From Platycnemis pennipes (Eukaryota > Arthropoda > Insecta > Odonata > Platycnemididae), in the NCBI GenBank assembly GCA_933228895.1, contig OW121856.1, forward strand, positions 24,135,805 to 24,199,804: 64,000 bases of DNA, given 5' to 3'. Shown here one piece after another: positions 48,471 through 60,840 of this stretch; positions within the stretch are counted from its first letter, which is position 1; every line of letters begins with the position of its first letter. The notes beneath the pieces are model-generated. The model did not search any database. It saw only the letters and a program-made list of their open reading frames with translations, and had not been told where the DNA came from. A program made the position numbers and the translations under genes.

Positions 48471-51400
48471 TATTTTATTTAATCATTTGATGGAATGTAG
48501 GCAGGAAAACAGTCAATAAGAGATGTACGTGGCTTAAAACCCATATAAATCAAGATAAATTCTTATTAAAATTATAACGTTAGAATTCAAAATTTATAAA
48601 TTCACTTGATATTCATACAAACAAGATAGTGCAATTCCATAGAATAAAACGAACAATGAATTTTAGCTGATAAGATGTCATCTGATGCAAAGTTTTTTTA
48701 TGGGAAAGAGCAGCAGATATGTATACATATTTTAGGAATAGGAGGAGGATAGAGCCGTTACATGGGAGGAGGAATTTTAGGGAGGTAGACGGGGGAGATA
48801 CCAGTTCCGAGTTATTAGTTGGTTGAGGAAATGAAACATCAAAGAGTACCTGGGATAAATTGTGAGCACATGTTTGTTCCTAGGGCTCTCCTTCCCCTGG
48901 TTAATAATTTTTAATTGCTGCAGAAAGCCAATCTATGGCATGATTATGGCTTAGTAGGTGAAACAGGTGTGTGTCTTATTCGAATCTATGGAATGGGACA
49001 GTCTAGGGTAGTCTAGGTCCTTTCGATACGTCTCTTCGTATAGTTACCTTCTTAAAAACTCCAAATCAAATGTTAATAGTAGTTTAACTACATATTTTGC
49101 CTAATAAGAATAAGTAAATCATATTTAATAGAATGGATCCTATACTAGGGATCATATTAAGTGTGACTAGTTCTGCAGATGAATGTGCTGTGCACATCAT
49201 CACTATTACTTCATGCCTTCTCTTAACTCTCATAGGCCAAAAATTATCATCCCCTTTGTAAACCATTATCTAACATTTCGTTTGCTACCCAGTAAGCACA
49301 ACTTGTCACATCTGAAATTAGCCTCATTTCACACATGCACTTTTGGAATAATTATATTTTTCAAGAAAAAGATACGCTACACAGTTATTTAGAACGCAAG
49401 GACGTTAATTCTACGTGCCTGTTGTTTTTTTAACTTCCTCCTTATTTTGTAAGCGGTTATATGCTCATACTGGATTTGATGCCAGCTGATATGCATATCG
49501 ATCCTCCTGCGCTATGTTCTTCGTTACTGAGTTAAAGATATCCTTTCTGTATACAATATCCAGAAACGCTTGTTTGAAATTTTCCTTCCGAAAATTAACC
49601 TACCTATCGCCAATATAACCCCTTAAATTTAGGCAAATTGTTGACGGGTATTCGTTTCAATAGCCTATACAGCAGGATACGGATTAAAAAAAACGAGGCG
49701 TAGGCAGTTCCGTGTTCCCTTTTGTATGCGTCACTACTTGAATGCTTATCATGCATCATGATGGGTGATAAAGTATGTTCATCTCTTAGGAAAGGCGGAA
49801 AATTGAAGACGATTGCAGTAAATGAAGAACCCATTGCATGCCTGATGAAGGAAGAAGTCATCACTCGAGATTGTTTTTTTTTCCTTCATACTAATTCGCT
49901 TATAGCAGATGTGTTGGCATTGGTCTGATTTGGTGATAGGCATCCTCGGATATTGCTTCATGTTAAAGAAAAAGTAGATTACCTTGTGTAACATACATCA
50001 ATTACCTATGTCTCTGCTTACTATTCTATCCATTTATGTATCTATCATCAACAACTGTCTATCATGATTCAAAATTCGCCCAATAACATTGCCCTTTCGT
50101 TTTTTTTAAAAACCATGCACCCTATAGTTATTACTTAATATTCAAAGATTCTCTTCGTTTTTATTTCTTCCAAATCACATTTTCTGATCGTCATTTTTGC
50201 ATGGATTACATCCGCGCTTCGTCTTTTAAAAAATTGCTTTAGGTGTAAGTTTCCGTGAGTTCTTTCCTAAAAACGAGAGAAGGACACGAGCGAATTACAG
50301 TACAGAATATATTTGGGAAAAATATCCTCAATAAGGTACGACAGTTACACAAATAAGATAGTAAGTATCAAAAAGGCTTTGCTGGAGATCATATTGATAC
50401 CCATTATTTTGATATTGATGTGGCAGTGATATCTTATTTACAAGCCAGAAATATCTGTCTGGTTGAGAGTGACTCTTAAGTATAAATTATTATTGCTATG
50501 ACCATTTGTTTGAAAAGGATGCACAGGCTGGTTGATAACATTTATTAGGTTTTGGTCATATCATAGTGGTACCCCTTTGTAAAATTAATATTAATTTTTT
50601 TCTACTTCATCAGTACAGAGAGAATCCCATGCTATGGTCTGTAAGTGACAAAAAATAACAAGTTTTATGCTATCATAAATAGTCGATTAAGGAAAGAAGA
50701 AATTATCTTATTATTTTGAACGTGAAAAAAGAGGATACATGCCGAAATGAAGGCAAGTGAACCCATTTCGTTTTTTGGAGACAAATCATTGGATGCATTT
50801 TTATTAGTTGATGGAAAAATAGTAGTCGTGGTCCGGTAAATAGAAAGTGAAATAGTTTTTTTCGATTATTTGCAAGAAGACATTGTTTACACTAATAGAA
50901 GATAGAGAAATAAATGCATTGTGTACTAATGTATTGCAAGTACCGGGATACGATGCACTCTGTCTAACAAACTTTAGTGTTATGGTGTTATTAGAAAAAG
51001 AGAACGAATTTCTTCAGTTAAAACTTTTCACTAGCTCAATTCGTGTCGCAAGACATTTCGCACACGCCAAGTATGACAATGAGGAAGCCGCGCTATCAAG
51101 ACAAAGCTAGATTGAAATGCAACGCCGCAGTGCAGGTTTTCCTTTCACGCTTGTATCGAGCATGCAAATCCGGATCACAAGCTCCTCTCTGTGAAACTGG
51201 AAAAAAGCCCTGCTAGAAAAAAAGAGAACCGTGTTTTCAGAGATACTGTTTCTCGTATTAAACCATTGGTTCCTGGGTTTACTGAAGATTTATGTGAGAA
51301 AGCAATATTGATGCATTTCTTACGCCCAAAATAATGAATCCTTTTAACTCCGAGTTCAAAATGAAATATATTGGATATGGCAAAGTCAAGGGACTCTTTA

Positions 51401-52179
51401 CTTTAGTAAAATATTCTTGCAAGTAGTAAAATTTTAAGGCTTCATGACACTTTCATTTGGTGTTATCTGAATATTAAAGCATTTTAAATATACTTAAAAT
51501 TCTCATTGCTGGTTTTCCTATCTTTTTTTCGCTGATAATGACTATATCTCGCCAATATCCCCCATGAGTATTCAATGTTTTTAATAAAAATGATACTACT
51601 ATTTTCACTCATGATCTCCTGCGTAATATTAAAGCCAATGAATCATAAAAATTACATTTTTGACATTACATTACGTTTTTGACATTATATTAATTTTTTT
51701 ACATTAATTTACATTTACATTTTTGATCAATTTCGTTGATAGAAATGGGTGTCTTTAAAAAGAAGAAAATGTTTTTCACATTTTACATTAAACATCATGT
51801 GACTAGCGGTGTTCCGTAAAAAGCACTGGAAGTTTTCTCATTTTTCTATGTTTTTACTCAAAGCATGTACTTTCTCATCACTATCACATTAGAGTATGTT
51901 AACTTTAGCTCAGAAATCTATAGCATATTGTTAATGATTAAATGTTGCTCTTCTAGTCGGAGATTATGTTATACTTCCACCCAATTAGACACATCAGCAA
52001 GATGACGACAGGCTAGCCTAATTTTTCGGAAAATATCTCACATCTGCTCTCTCCAATGCATGAGAACTTTCCAGAATCGAAGAACGTGGGATCAAAATTG
52101 TTCTTGCGAAAGGAGGAATACCTCAATTCCTGAACGGTTGCCATTTGGGCTTGATTCCACTCTGGCTTTCTATCTTCTC
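48471..52179. other. No gene recognised
   Basis: AT-rich. A local imperfect repetition of ACATTT/GACATTA words occupies 51648-51725. No gene evidence. Confidence 0.5.
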
Positions 52180-52500
52180 TTCTGTTTCCCATCCTCACAA
52201 TGCGTCAAAATTTCCACCCAAAACCATCGCCGCTGACGGAGATGCTTCGACCCAACTCCCCGATAGCAGAAAGCGAAGGAAGGCTGGGGAAGATAGTTGA
52301 TCCAGGAGAGGGAAGGGGCGCAGGGGATGTACAAGGGAAGCAATCGCGGTGAAGCAAAGGCCCATCTCCTGGGAGAATTGGGTGTTGCAAGAGCGAGGGA
52401 AGATTGTGTAGCTAAGAATGGGAAGAGAGGTAAGGCAGAAGGCATCAGGGCTTCCTCCAGGTTAGCTGTGGCAGGCGAAAGCGGGACTCTGGATTGTTTT
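52180..52500. other. GC-richer stretch, function unknown
   Basis: Open frames on both strands (52170-52445 minus, 52297-52536 plus) are low-complexity in composition and carry no domain. Confidence 0.3.
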
Positions 52501-52604
52501 TGTAGCAGGATGACGGGATATCATAAAAGAAAATAATGTGCACGGAATCGAAATTTTAGATCTAGGTTACAATGAATAAGCCCATGATAAATGATATAAC
52601 TACA

Positions 52605-52636
52605 ACGGCAAACATATAAATACTCATGTTTGCCGT
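52605..52636. repeat. 11-bp hairpin, 10-nt loop
   Basis: ACGGCAAACAT (52605-52615) and ATGTTTGCCGT (52626-52636) are perfect complements. Function unknown. Confidence 0.75.
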
Positions 52637-55516
52637 AGATCGGATGAAAAAGAATTTATAGCCGCATACACAAAAATTAATGATATGACACTAAGATAAA
52701 TTTAACTTCAAATCACCATTCCAAGGTTAAAGCTGTCCGACCAATAAGACTGTGTATTAAACCAAGCTGAAATGGCACGTAGCTAATTTTGACACATATT
52801 TTCATGTTGGCAAATCTTCGCATTTTTTAGGAAACGAAATATACAGGAATAATGCATTTGCTACTCTACTCTGGACTGTAACAAGTAATCACTACCACGC
52901 AAAATGCCTGAATATGGCACTGAAAAGAAAACACTTAAACAGATTGTGTCAGCCATATGTAACTAACAGGAAAATTTTACTCTCAAACATCCACTCATTT
53001 AACAATTCCAGAAATAAATGCTACGCTGAAATACGAATTTATAAGTGATCATAATAGTTAAGCAAATCGGTATCTACGTTACAGTTTTATTCCGAAATGA
53101 AGCCATAAATTTGCATATAACAGGGCAAATATTTTTTGGGGATAAATTGTATGCAACACTGCTTTAACGATTAGCCTGTCAGCCAAAAAATATCATAGCC
53201 AAATTCTTATTGATTCTTATTAGTATAACTATATTGCCAAATTCTTTGAGTAGATAATATGCACACATATATATTACCAAAGAATGTTTTGAACACTAAT
53301 ATAACCCAGAAAATGAATAAAAAGACTCTCAGCACGATAATCAACTTACAATCATGATTAGGCTGTTGACATATGAAAAGTTTTCTTGTATACATGGGTA
53401 TAATATTTTGCCATTATTTTACAGTTTATTTTCTCATTTTCATATTTAACTTGTTTTTATATTTAAACCGGGATTAATTGCAATATATCTGACCTCTACT
53501 GCCATTCTCACGTGCATATGTATGACCCACAGAAATATGAAATTACTATTAAAATTCAACGACATGTTAGCATCTACTTACGTGTGGAACACTAATACAA
53601 ACAGATTTCAACTAGTCAGTGCATAAAATAGATACTTGAAATCAGTTATCCTTGATAATTAATGCATATCTATGATAAAAATGCTTAAGCCGTAAGTATA
53701 ATGGCGATACATTAAGCTGTCATTTAAAATCTCTTAAATATTCTTGAAATCCTTAAAATGTCCTAATCCAAATAACATTTTGAATAAAAGTAAAAGTTTA
53801 CATTGAAAAATTAAAAAACATGGATATTATTGACACGATGTATTATTGACTGTACTATTAACTATTAATAACTATTCATTTAAGTGCAAAACATATAAAT
53901 AATTGCTGTGACTATAATATTTAAATTGAGTTTTTAGTAGATGCAACATAGTAAACATTGTTTACCTATTTACGAGTATTTAATTAAGAGTTTACAGCAA
54001 CATTTTCTGCACTGGTTAATTGTACTCCATTCCACGCACAAAGGAGTAATCCAAGCTCTACATTTAACTGTCAGTTCATTTGCAATTTATATAATTATTA
54101 ATTAGTTAATTAGTGATATCAGTCATTGTTCATCGCAATTTCATTATACCTGACGAATAATTGTCGATAGCTTATTTTTATTCTTGCGCCAAAGTAACGA
54201 AAATTAAAAATTGATTAATTTGCCTAATTTTCTCATAAAGTATAATAAGAACTGTCATAAAAAGTACGTTAAATATCCAAAACCAAAAAATATTATTGAG
54301 CCATTACATAATTTGGTCCCCAGCAAATTGGAGACCGTAGTTAAATAAAATGCGTGTTCATAATGGGCACACCGTTAATAGACTGATGCGATGGATTTTA
54401 ACCTACATGTACTAAGTCTCTGTGAAATGGAACTTGGAGGAAAAGAACAGCAGATGAAATGAAAGTGAGTACAGGAAACAAATATGTTTACTGCGATTTA
54501 CCATCTATTTTAATGAGTGTATGTAAACCTAACCTTCGAGGATAAATCACAGGTGAAGCATATTTTACAGCACAAACTAGGTGCATGCAGAAAAATTATG
54601 TTGCTACGCATTGAAAAGACTCCATTTGGTTATACTTTGCTCTGTTGACATTTCGTTTGGTTGAGTAAAGAAATAAAAACCAATACAAAATGACGTCATC
54701 GCAACTGGAGGTAAATATTTTATTACGTAGATTAAATGTCAAAAATAAACAATATTTCTATACGCAGCACCAGTGAAGATATTTAAATGTTTTACTTGAA
54801 CGTAAAGGCTCTACAGAATTGATAAACGCTCACAATATCCCATATTTAAGCCTTCCAAGAAAAATGCGATAGTGTTACATTTCAAAAGACCAGAAAAAGC
54901 GATTGTATAATCTATTAATTTTTTATTGCTGTTAATATTATGAGCAGTGGTTTTTTTGTACTTGGAAAGAGAATGTGACAAAAATACCCTTTTACACGCT
55001 TGAAATCCACATCACAATCATTTAGTGGAAAAATTTCTATTAATATCCATAATTATCCACAGAATAATTAATACATTTTTATCAAGGACATCTACAACTA
55101 ACATATCGTAAATATTTAACCATAAAAGTCAAAGAAGAAAGTATTTTTTTAGAGTGACGAAAAAATCAGTTCTTCTTCTTTCTTTTTGTGGAACAAACTG
55201 CATTGCTCGGAATAACTTTATACCGTTCGTTTTCCTTCTTTTTTTATTTTTCCAAGTTTGTGTGACAAAGATCTCTTCTCAAGACTTCTTCTCAAGCTGG
55301 CCCTTTTCCCTGGCAGGCTTATTTTATGGATAAAACAATACACTTATTACACTAATGCTAAGTTAATTTTTCTAATTTATTGGCAGAAAAAATTGAACTC
55401 TTTAAAGGCCATGAAACCTTAGTAATAAAATCCTAAATGTAAACTCTTTCAGTCTGCATTTAGTAGAAACCTTAACTTAGTGCTTAACTCAGTGCTTCAA
55501 ATGTTTACTCTGCACC
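52637..55516. other. No gene recognised
   Basis: Very AT-rich DNA up to the piggyBac element. No supported feature. Confidence 0.5.
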
Positions 55517-55520
55517 CTAA
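55517..55520. repeat. Degenerate TTAA target site, left
   Basis: CTAA abuts the left TIR. piggyBac elements duplicate TTAA; the other flank reads TCAA, so each copy has one substitution. Confidence 0.6.
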
Positions 55521-55534
55521 TCCTTGTGTGTATA
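55521..55534 (+). repeat. piggyBac left TIR
   Basis: TCCTTGTGTGTATA, complementary to 57993-58006 except for the first base. Confidence 0.75.
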
Positions 55535-55900
55535 TCCGGGTATCTGGGTAACTGAAACGCCAAATTCGAAAAAAAATAAATGTTTATGCACGTACTTTCA
55601 CTTAGGCTTTTCGATCCTCGTAATTTTATCTCTGGACAGTGCAACAAGGAAAATAAAGTTGAAAAAACGCATAAATTAAATGTTTGGCAACTATTTAAAA
55701 AAGTTACCTTCCCAGGCACGGCCGGGTACCAATACTTACCCTCTTCACTTTTAAAAATCTTAAACCATTACTTTTTAATGTAACCTAAATTTATTATTTT
55801 GTTTCTCTCGTCTTACAATTTGTGCAGTTTAGTGGTAACTTTCAAACGTCCACCGTTTAGAAAAAAAGACTTCTATTCGTTAAACATTAGCCACTGAATA

Positions 55901-57610
55901 TTACGTATTAAACAATGGGTAAAATGCTTTTGTGACACAATGTTCATTTCAAATGCGTTTTTTGCAAGAGTCATGAGATTTTGTTGTGTACCTCACAAAT
56001 GCCACAAAAACAGTTTTTCTATCTCTTGGAGTGGAAGCAATTGGCATCTCAACATTTTGCATACTTCCGTCAATGGCAACTTCAATGGCATTTTAGTTGA
56101 AAATTTCCTCATTACTTACTAATTTTTAACCATTATCTTCAATCAATGGCTTTACTAAATCCTCCCTTAATTTTGCAAGAAAAATCGACGTCTATCTGCT
56201 CTTTTTAGTATCGCCTTATTATTTTGATGATATGTGATATAAGCTGCGAAGGCAGCAACATCTAGCATATTATAATACATCGTAAATGGCCATCTACAAG
56301 TGCGGCGTTGGCTATTGTAGCGGCCGAAATTTTGGTCCATTGCATGGACACCAACCTTTTATTTGTTATAGTCTAATGTCATTTCTATTTTTTATTATCT
56401 GATATATTCGTGTCACAATGCTTCGTTGATAGCAGAGTTACAGCTTCGTTATTTTTACCAACATATGAGCAGATTGCAACGTTTTCATTAAACTCAAAAA
56501 TGGAGGAGTACACTTCCCTATCCCTCGAAGCAGCCATACCCTTTGGAATGTATGGTTTGTTCTTTCTAACAATACCAAGAATCGTTATATTCCATGATAA
56601 CAGAAGCCTTTCCATCGATAATGTTGTAAAAAAGTTGTCCATGGCTCTGTTTCTATCGTTACCTTTATATATCACCCCGAGCTCCTTCAATACTCTGTAC
56701 CCATGATTTTTACGCGAATGTTTCCTTGCTTTCCTGTGTATATGAATAAACCTTTACCTTTACACGGAATATACCTTTCCGTGAAGTTGATTACCATTTT
56801 CAGCATCGCAAAAATAACCATATTTTTATTCCATACTTCCCAGGTTTACTGGGTATATACTGGGTAAATGCCGTTCGTCCACGATATGGGTAAAGCTTCT
56901 CATCATTAAATAGATCTGCGGATTTCCGGTAAAGTCTTGATAAATTGTTTATTAATATGGTCCATAATTCCCTAATTGGAGCTGTTTTGTCTTCGCGTGC
57001 TGGTTCTTGACACGTGTCTGAATTGGCAAATCGCTAAAATTTATTAATCGCCAAAAAGTGATTTATACCCTCTGTAGAAAGGACAATATGATGTTTTCCA
57101 CATGCAACTTCTGGCATCCGTATTTGAATCATTTACCCCGGCACAAATCAAGATACCGATATAAGAGTACATTTCACAGCTAGATATGGTCCTCCATACG
57201 TGAGGCTCTTTATCGGGATGTTTTAAATCAAAACCCTGGTATTCTTTTTGTGCTCTCTGACTTGTGTAGCGAATCATTATGTCTACTATTTCTTCAGAAA
57301 AGATTCTTTTGATTATGAGCTGCTCTTTAACGCGGTGGTAAAGGAGTTTTAGATCATTCTGTTTTATCTTTTGCCATGAATTTCGTCGCAAATCCCTGGA
57401 CGACTCCATATAATTCCCCAGCATTGTTTCTAGTTCTTCGGCCACTGTAACAATATCTGAATATCTGACCTTACCTCTGCCTCTGCCACGGTTAAGTGCT
57501 CCTCTCTGAATATCCTCCTCACTTCCACTCTCTTCACCATCACTCGACTCACTGCTATCTTCATGAATGTCATCTTCATCCAGATATATGGTTGCATTGC
57601 ACGGTCGCAT
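55901..57610 (-). pseudogene. piggyBac transposase, interrupted
   Basis: On the minus strand the relic runs from ATG 57610 (first Met after an upstream stop) to TAA at 55901-55903, about 570 codons, the usual piggyBac length. In order there is an acidic N-terminus rich in Asp, Glu and Ser, the conserved N-terminal region to 57044, a NDEKLYPYRGR block and a QYIPSKPGKYGIKIW block (about 56900-56825), an AMDNFFTT block with an IVRKNKPYIP block (about 56645-56550), a GVHAMDQNF block with a CRWPFTMYYNMLDVAA block (about 56340-56240), and a Cys/His-containing C-terminus beginning RDRKT (about 56015). In active members the third catalytic Asp lies in a GGVD motif; here that position reads His. Stops and frameshifts near 57040, 56770, 56385 and 56150 also inactivate it. 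It would be a nuclear DDD transposase of the DDE_Tnp_1_7 type. The frames at 57430-57630 and 56410-56706 are shadows. Confidence 0.88.
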
Positions 57611-57992
57611 ACACTTAGCAGGGGAATCAATGTATTCTGTGCTGTCTAAACAAGGTTGACTCTTCTGTGGATGGCATACAACTAACTCCTACGCCAGAGC
57701 CTCCACTTCTATCTATTAGGTGCAAGTGAAATTGGCTATATTGTCATAAACGCGGAGAATTAGAGCGTATATACCTACACCTCCCTTAAAAAATGTCATT
57801 TAAGAGAGGCTGGTAGCGTGTATTTTCCCACCTAAGGGCATTCTCCCTCACTACTATCTTTACGTAGTAGCAAATGATGTACATGAGGAAGTAAGTACAA
57901 AGTAGCAAACGATATTTCAAATGTAGATACTGTTTATTTCACTTATAATATTTTTGGGTACCCGGGTATGCGTTAGTGTTATAAAACTTTGG

Positions 57993-58006
57993 TATACACA
58001 CAAGGG
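57993..58006 (-). repeat. piggyBac right TIR
   Basis: TATACACACAAGGG, the reverse complement of the left TIR with one mismatch. Confidence 0.75.
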
Positions 58007-58010
58007 TCAA
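58007..58010. repeat. Degenerate TTAA target site, right
   Basis: TCAA abuts the right TIR, one base from TTAA. Confidence 0.6.
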
Positions 58011-58501
58011 ACTTGATTATAAGGTGTATTGCAGTATATTACCTCAGCTATGAATGATTATGATAACTTCACAAAAAAATTATCAGTCACTTTTCAAAAT
58101 ACATAGCAATTCTTGTACGAAATATGTACCTAAATTGTTACAAATCCAATATTACACATTCTCTTAGAATCAAATAGTTTCTAAAACAGTGACTGTCTTC
58201 CGCATACCACACAAAATACATCAGACTTACGAAAATATATTAATGATGCGCGTGAAATATTACCTGATTAACTTATGAATTACAGCATGAACCTTAGAGA
58301 AATTTTATAAAATATAAAACTTCTAGTCTAGTAAAGAAATTCTAGTAGTAATAACATGAAACATTTTCTGTTAAACCCATCGTGAGCCATATTGACATGT
58401 GTTGAATGAGTGAAACATATTATTCATGAATTAATGCAACTATTTTCCTCATTCATGTATCTAACTCTGGCAATTATCATGACAAGTGTTGCCAACGAGA
58501 G
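58011..58501. other. No gene recognised
   Basis: AT-rich DNA following the piggyBac element. Confidence 0.5.
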
Positions 58502-58545
58502 TAACACTAGAATGACTTTCTAAGTTGACAGTCAATCTAGTGTTA
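58502..58545. repeat. 16-bp inverted repeat, 12-nt loop
   Basis: TAACACTAGAATGACT (58502-58517) pairs with AGTCAATCTAGTGTTA (58530-58545) with a single mismatch. The loop is TTCTAAGTTGAC. Probably a fold-back remnant; a small-RNA precursor is less likely because the stem is short. Confidence 0.75.
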
Positions 58546-58849
58546 TGTGCAGGTCCCAGAAAGTACTAAAGCAAGCGGTGAATTCAATTGCATATTAGAA
58601 GATGGAAGCCAGTTCCAATCACTGTTTTATATGTGGTCTCCCAGAATTATTTTTAGCTCACTATGAGACTTTTAACTGCAACATTAAAAAGTAAACAATT
58701 ACGTTGCAAGCCGCCAAGAGTAATAATGTCTCTCGGGGCGGGAATCCAAACACTGGCTTCTGGCTTTCCCCGTCATTGACGGATAATAATGGTGAATCAG
58801 TCTAGTTCATATAAATGGTTATATAAAAGAAAAAGTCTCTGAAATCAGA

Positions 58850-59110
58850 AATACGGGATAGCGTAGAGGCTTGCACGCTTCTTCGTAAAGCCATAGGTTC
58901 AAGGTTTAATATATGTTCCGGGAAAACCTTTTTACTAGGATTATTTTCATGATTTCGTACTCCGGATAGCATTCAACTTGGCTTCTACCAGATGTGTCCA
59001 AAAGTGATCTCTGGATTTTAACTCTGAACGTGCCGTCAGTGAAAGTTCCGGGACTAAAATTAGGGTAGACCTCTAACCGCCTATATCTCACAAGGTAGCC
59101 TAACTGTTAT
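58850..59110. mobile_element. Possible SINE relic
   Basis: The plus strand at about 58855-58910 reads GGGATAGCGTAGAGG, then CATAGGTTCAAGG, at roughly the spacing of pol III A and B boxes. The downstream part shares GTGCCGTCAGTGAAAG with 35735-35751 and a GTTATAAAAG word beyond it. The pattern is suggestive only. Confidence 0.3.
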
Positions 59111-60527
59111 AAAAGCCTAGTGCTATTGATAAAGACCATTTTTTTCATACTTAGTCTTTGAATGCAAATGTGTCTCCGAATGCACACTCTGCCAAGTTCA
59201 ATTGTAGCTGAATTTGGAAAAGGATAGGCATTGCGAGAATTTTATTGATGAAATATGGTACAGGCAACTATAAATAAAAGTTTTCGATGAAAGGAAGTGA
59301 CTTTTTTGTATATTTACATTGACAATAGGAATGCACCTTCACTTTCCATCGATGGAAGACACAAAATTCCAACGAAAGGGCTTAGAGAGTTGAACCTAAA
59401 CGAAAATCTACAGAGCTCGAAGTAAACAGAAAGGAACAGCCACGCATAGATAGCAAGCACTCATTAGATGCAAAAAGTAGCCATGTTTTCATGGGATATG
59501 GTACGGAGGAATAATTAAGCGCTTGCCTAAAAGGAGGCGTGGGAAAGGTAAATATAAGAACAACGTGATGACTCATTCCCTTCCTCAGATGAACAAATAC
59601 GTGAGTGGCAATATGAAAATTTTGAACAAGCAAGTCACACTGATAACGTTGAAGCGAATAAATGGGTAAGAACCGCCTTACACTTGCATGTCTTGGGCAT
59701 AACTTACTTCTATTTATCTTTGACTTCGCTGGATAAATAGATCGAAACGCTAGGATGGATTCACCAAGTGGCATATGTGTATTTCCAAATGTATTTTACG
59801 CGAATATACCCGATTACCCTCAAATAGGAAGGTTAAGCTGATGTAAATTTGTATTTTCATTTTTATTCATGCAAATAATTTACATATGCATTGGATTGAT
59901 ACTAACTATAATACCAATAATATTATAACAATGATACTAATTACATGATAGCAATGATATCAATAACTTCACTACTTGGTTTCATGCTTTATGGTAAGAT
60001 TAAGTAATTAAATCCAAAAAAAATTTCCTTGATGAAAAAAACACCAGCACATCACGTAATACTTGAATACCTGGCTCACCAAGGATTTTAGCCCATTTTT
60101 AGTCTGCTCACTAACGACATTAGATTTATTTTAAAGAGTACAAACAATCGGAGCCCGGTAGTTAGAAGAGACTCTTGAATTTGAGACTGTTAGTATTTCA
60201 CTTGTTATGATACTTTTTGGTTACTCTCTTCTGCGTTAGTTCTTTTCCTTCGCATTCTACGAAAAATACTATAACACTATTTTATCCATCAGGTTATCAC
60301 ACGTAATATCAATCTTCATTTTGCGTAAAATTTAATGTCTTATCCCTTCACTTTTGCATTCTTAGCATACTTAATTCAAAACTAACTTCATTATGCTATT
60401 GCGCTTGTTACTTTTTCCAGCATCTGAAAGTTCATCCTTACTATCTCACTTCCTAAAGCTGAGAAAAATTTCCTTTCGATCCATTGCACTTTTCATATTT
60501 TTGCTATACTATAAAATAAGAGAATCT
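59111..60527. other. No gene recognised
   Basis: A minus open frame of 130 codons (59382-59774) has no domain that I recognise and no splice context. Otherwise AT-rich DNA. Confidence 0.45.
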
Positions 60528-60840
60528 TAAATGAATTGACTGATTAAGTAACGAGGAAGTCCTATGAAGAGTGGGAGAAAAGAGAAGTCTTCTGAATACC
60601 CTAAGAATAAGACGGGACAGCCTAATCGGCCACATCATTAGACATGATGGCCTGATGAAGACAATCGTTGAAGGACAAGTGAACGGGAAGAATGGCAAAG
60701 GAAGGCCTCGAGTGAGATATATGGAACAAGTGATGAAGGATGTGAAAGAGAAGAAATACGTAAATATGAATAGATTAGCCTATAGAAGATCTAAGTGGAG
60801 AGCAGCGTTAAACCAATCTGGGGATTGATGACTAACGATG
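60528..60840 (+). mobile_element. LINE-B reverse transcriptase C-terminus and 3' tail
   Basis: The open frame at 60571-60828 preserves the end of a non-LTR retrotransposon polyprotein: EKRSLLNTLRIRRDSLIGH, then RHDGLMKTIVEGQ, then GKGRPRVRYMEQVMKD, then a YRRSKWRAALNQSGD terminus with its own TGA. This is followed by an ACGATGATGATAT tail. It is the best preserved copy of the family also seen at 12690-13030. The clade is not assigned. The 5' part is missing, so no active element is present. The minus frame 60504-60698 is a shadow. Confidence 0.8.

Larger units (their letters stand above)
55521..58006 (-). mobile_element. piggyBac transposon, full-length but inactive
   Basis: The ends are TCCTTGTGTGTATA on the left (55521-55534) and, read inward from the right, CCCTTGTGTGTATA (58006-57993). 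These match at 13 of 14 positions and are flanked by CTAA and TCAA, one change each from TTAA. Subterminal CCGGGTA-type words (55536-55551 and 57956-57968) occur inside both ends. The total length of 2.49 kb is normal for piggyBac. The only gene is the broken transposase on the minus strand. All diagnostic parts are present, so this is an old autonomous copy and not a MITE. Confidence 0.85.

Noticed and set aside
57430..57630. 66-codon minus-strand frame beginning 20 bases upstream of the piggyBac ATG
   Set aside because: It is in another frame than the conserved transposase sequence and carries no family motif.
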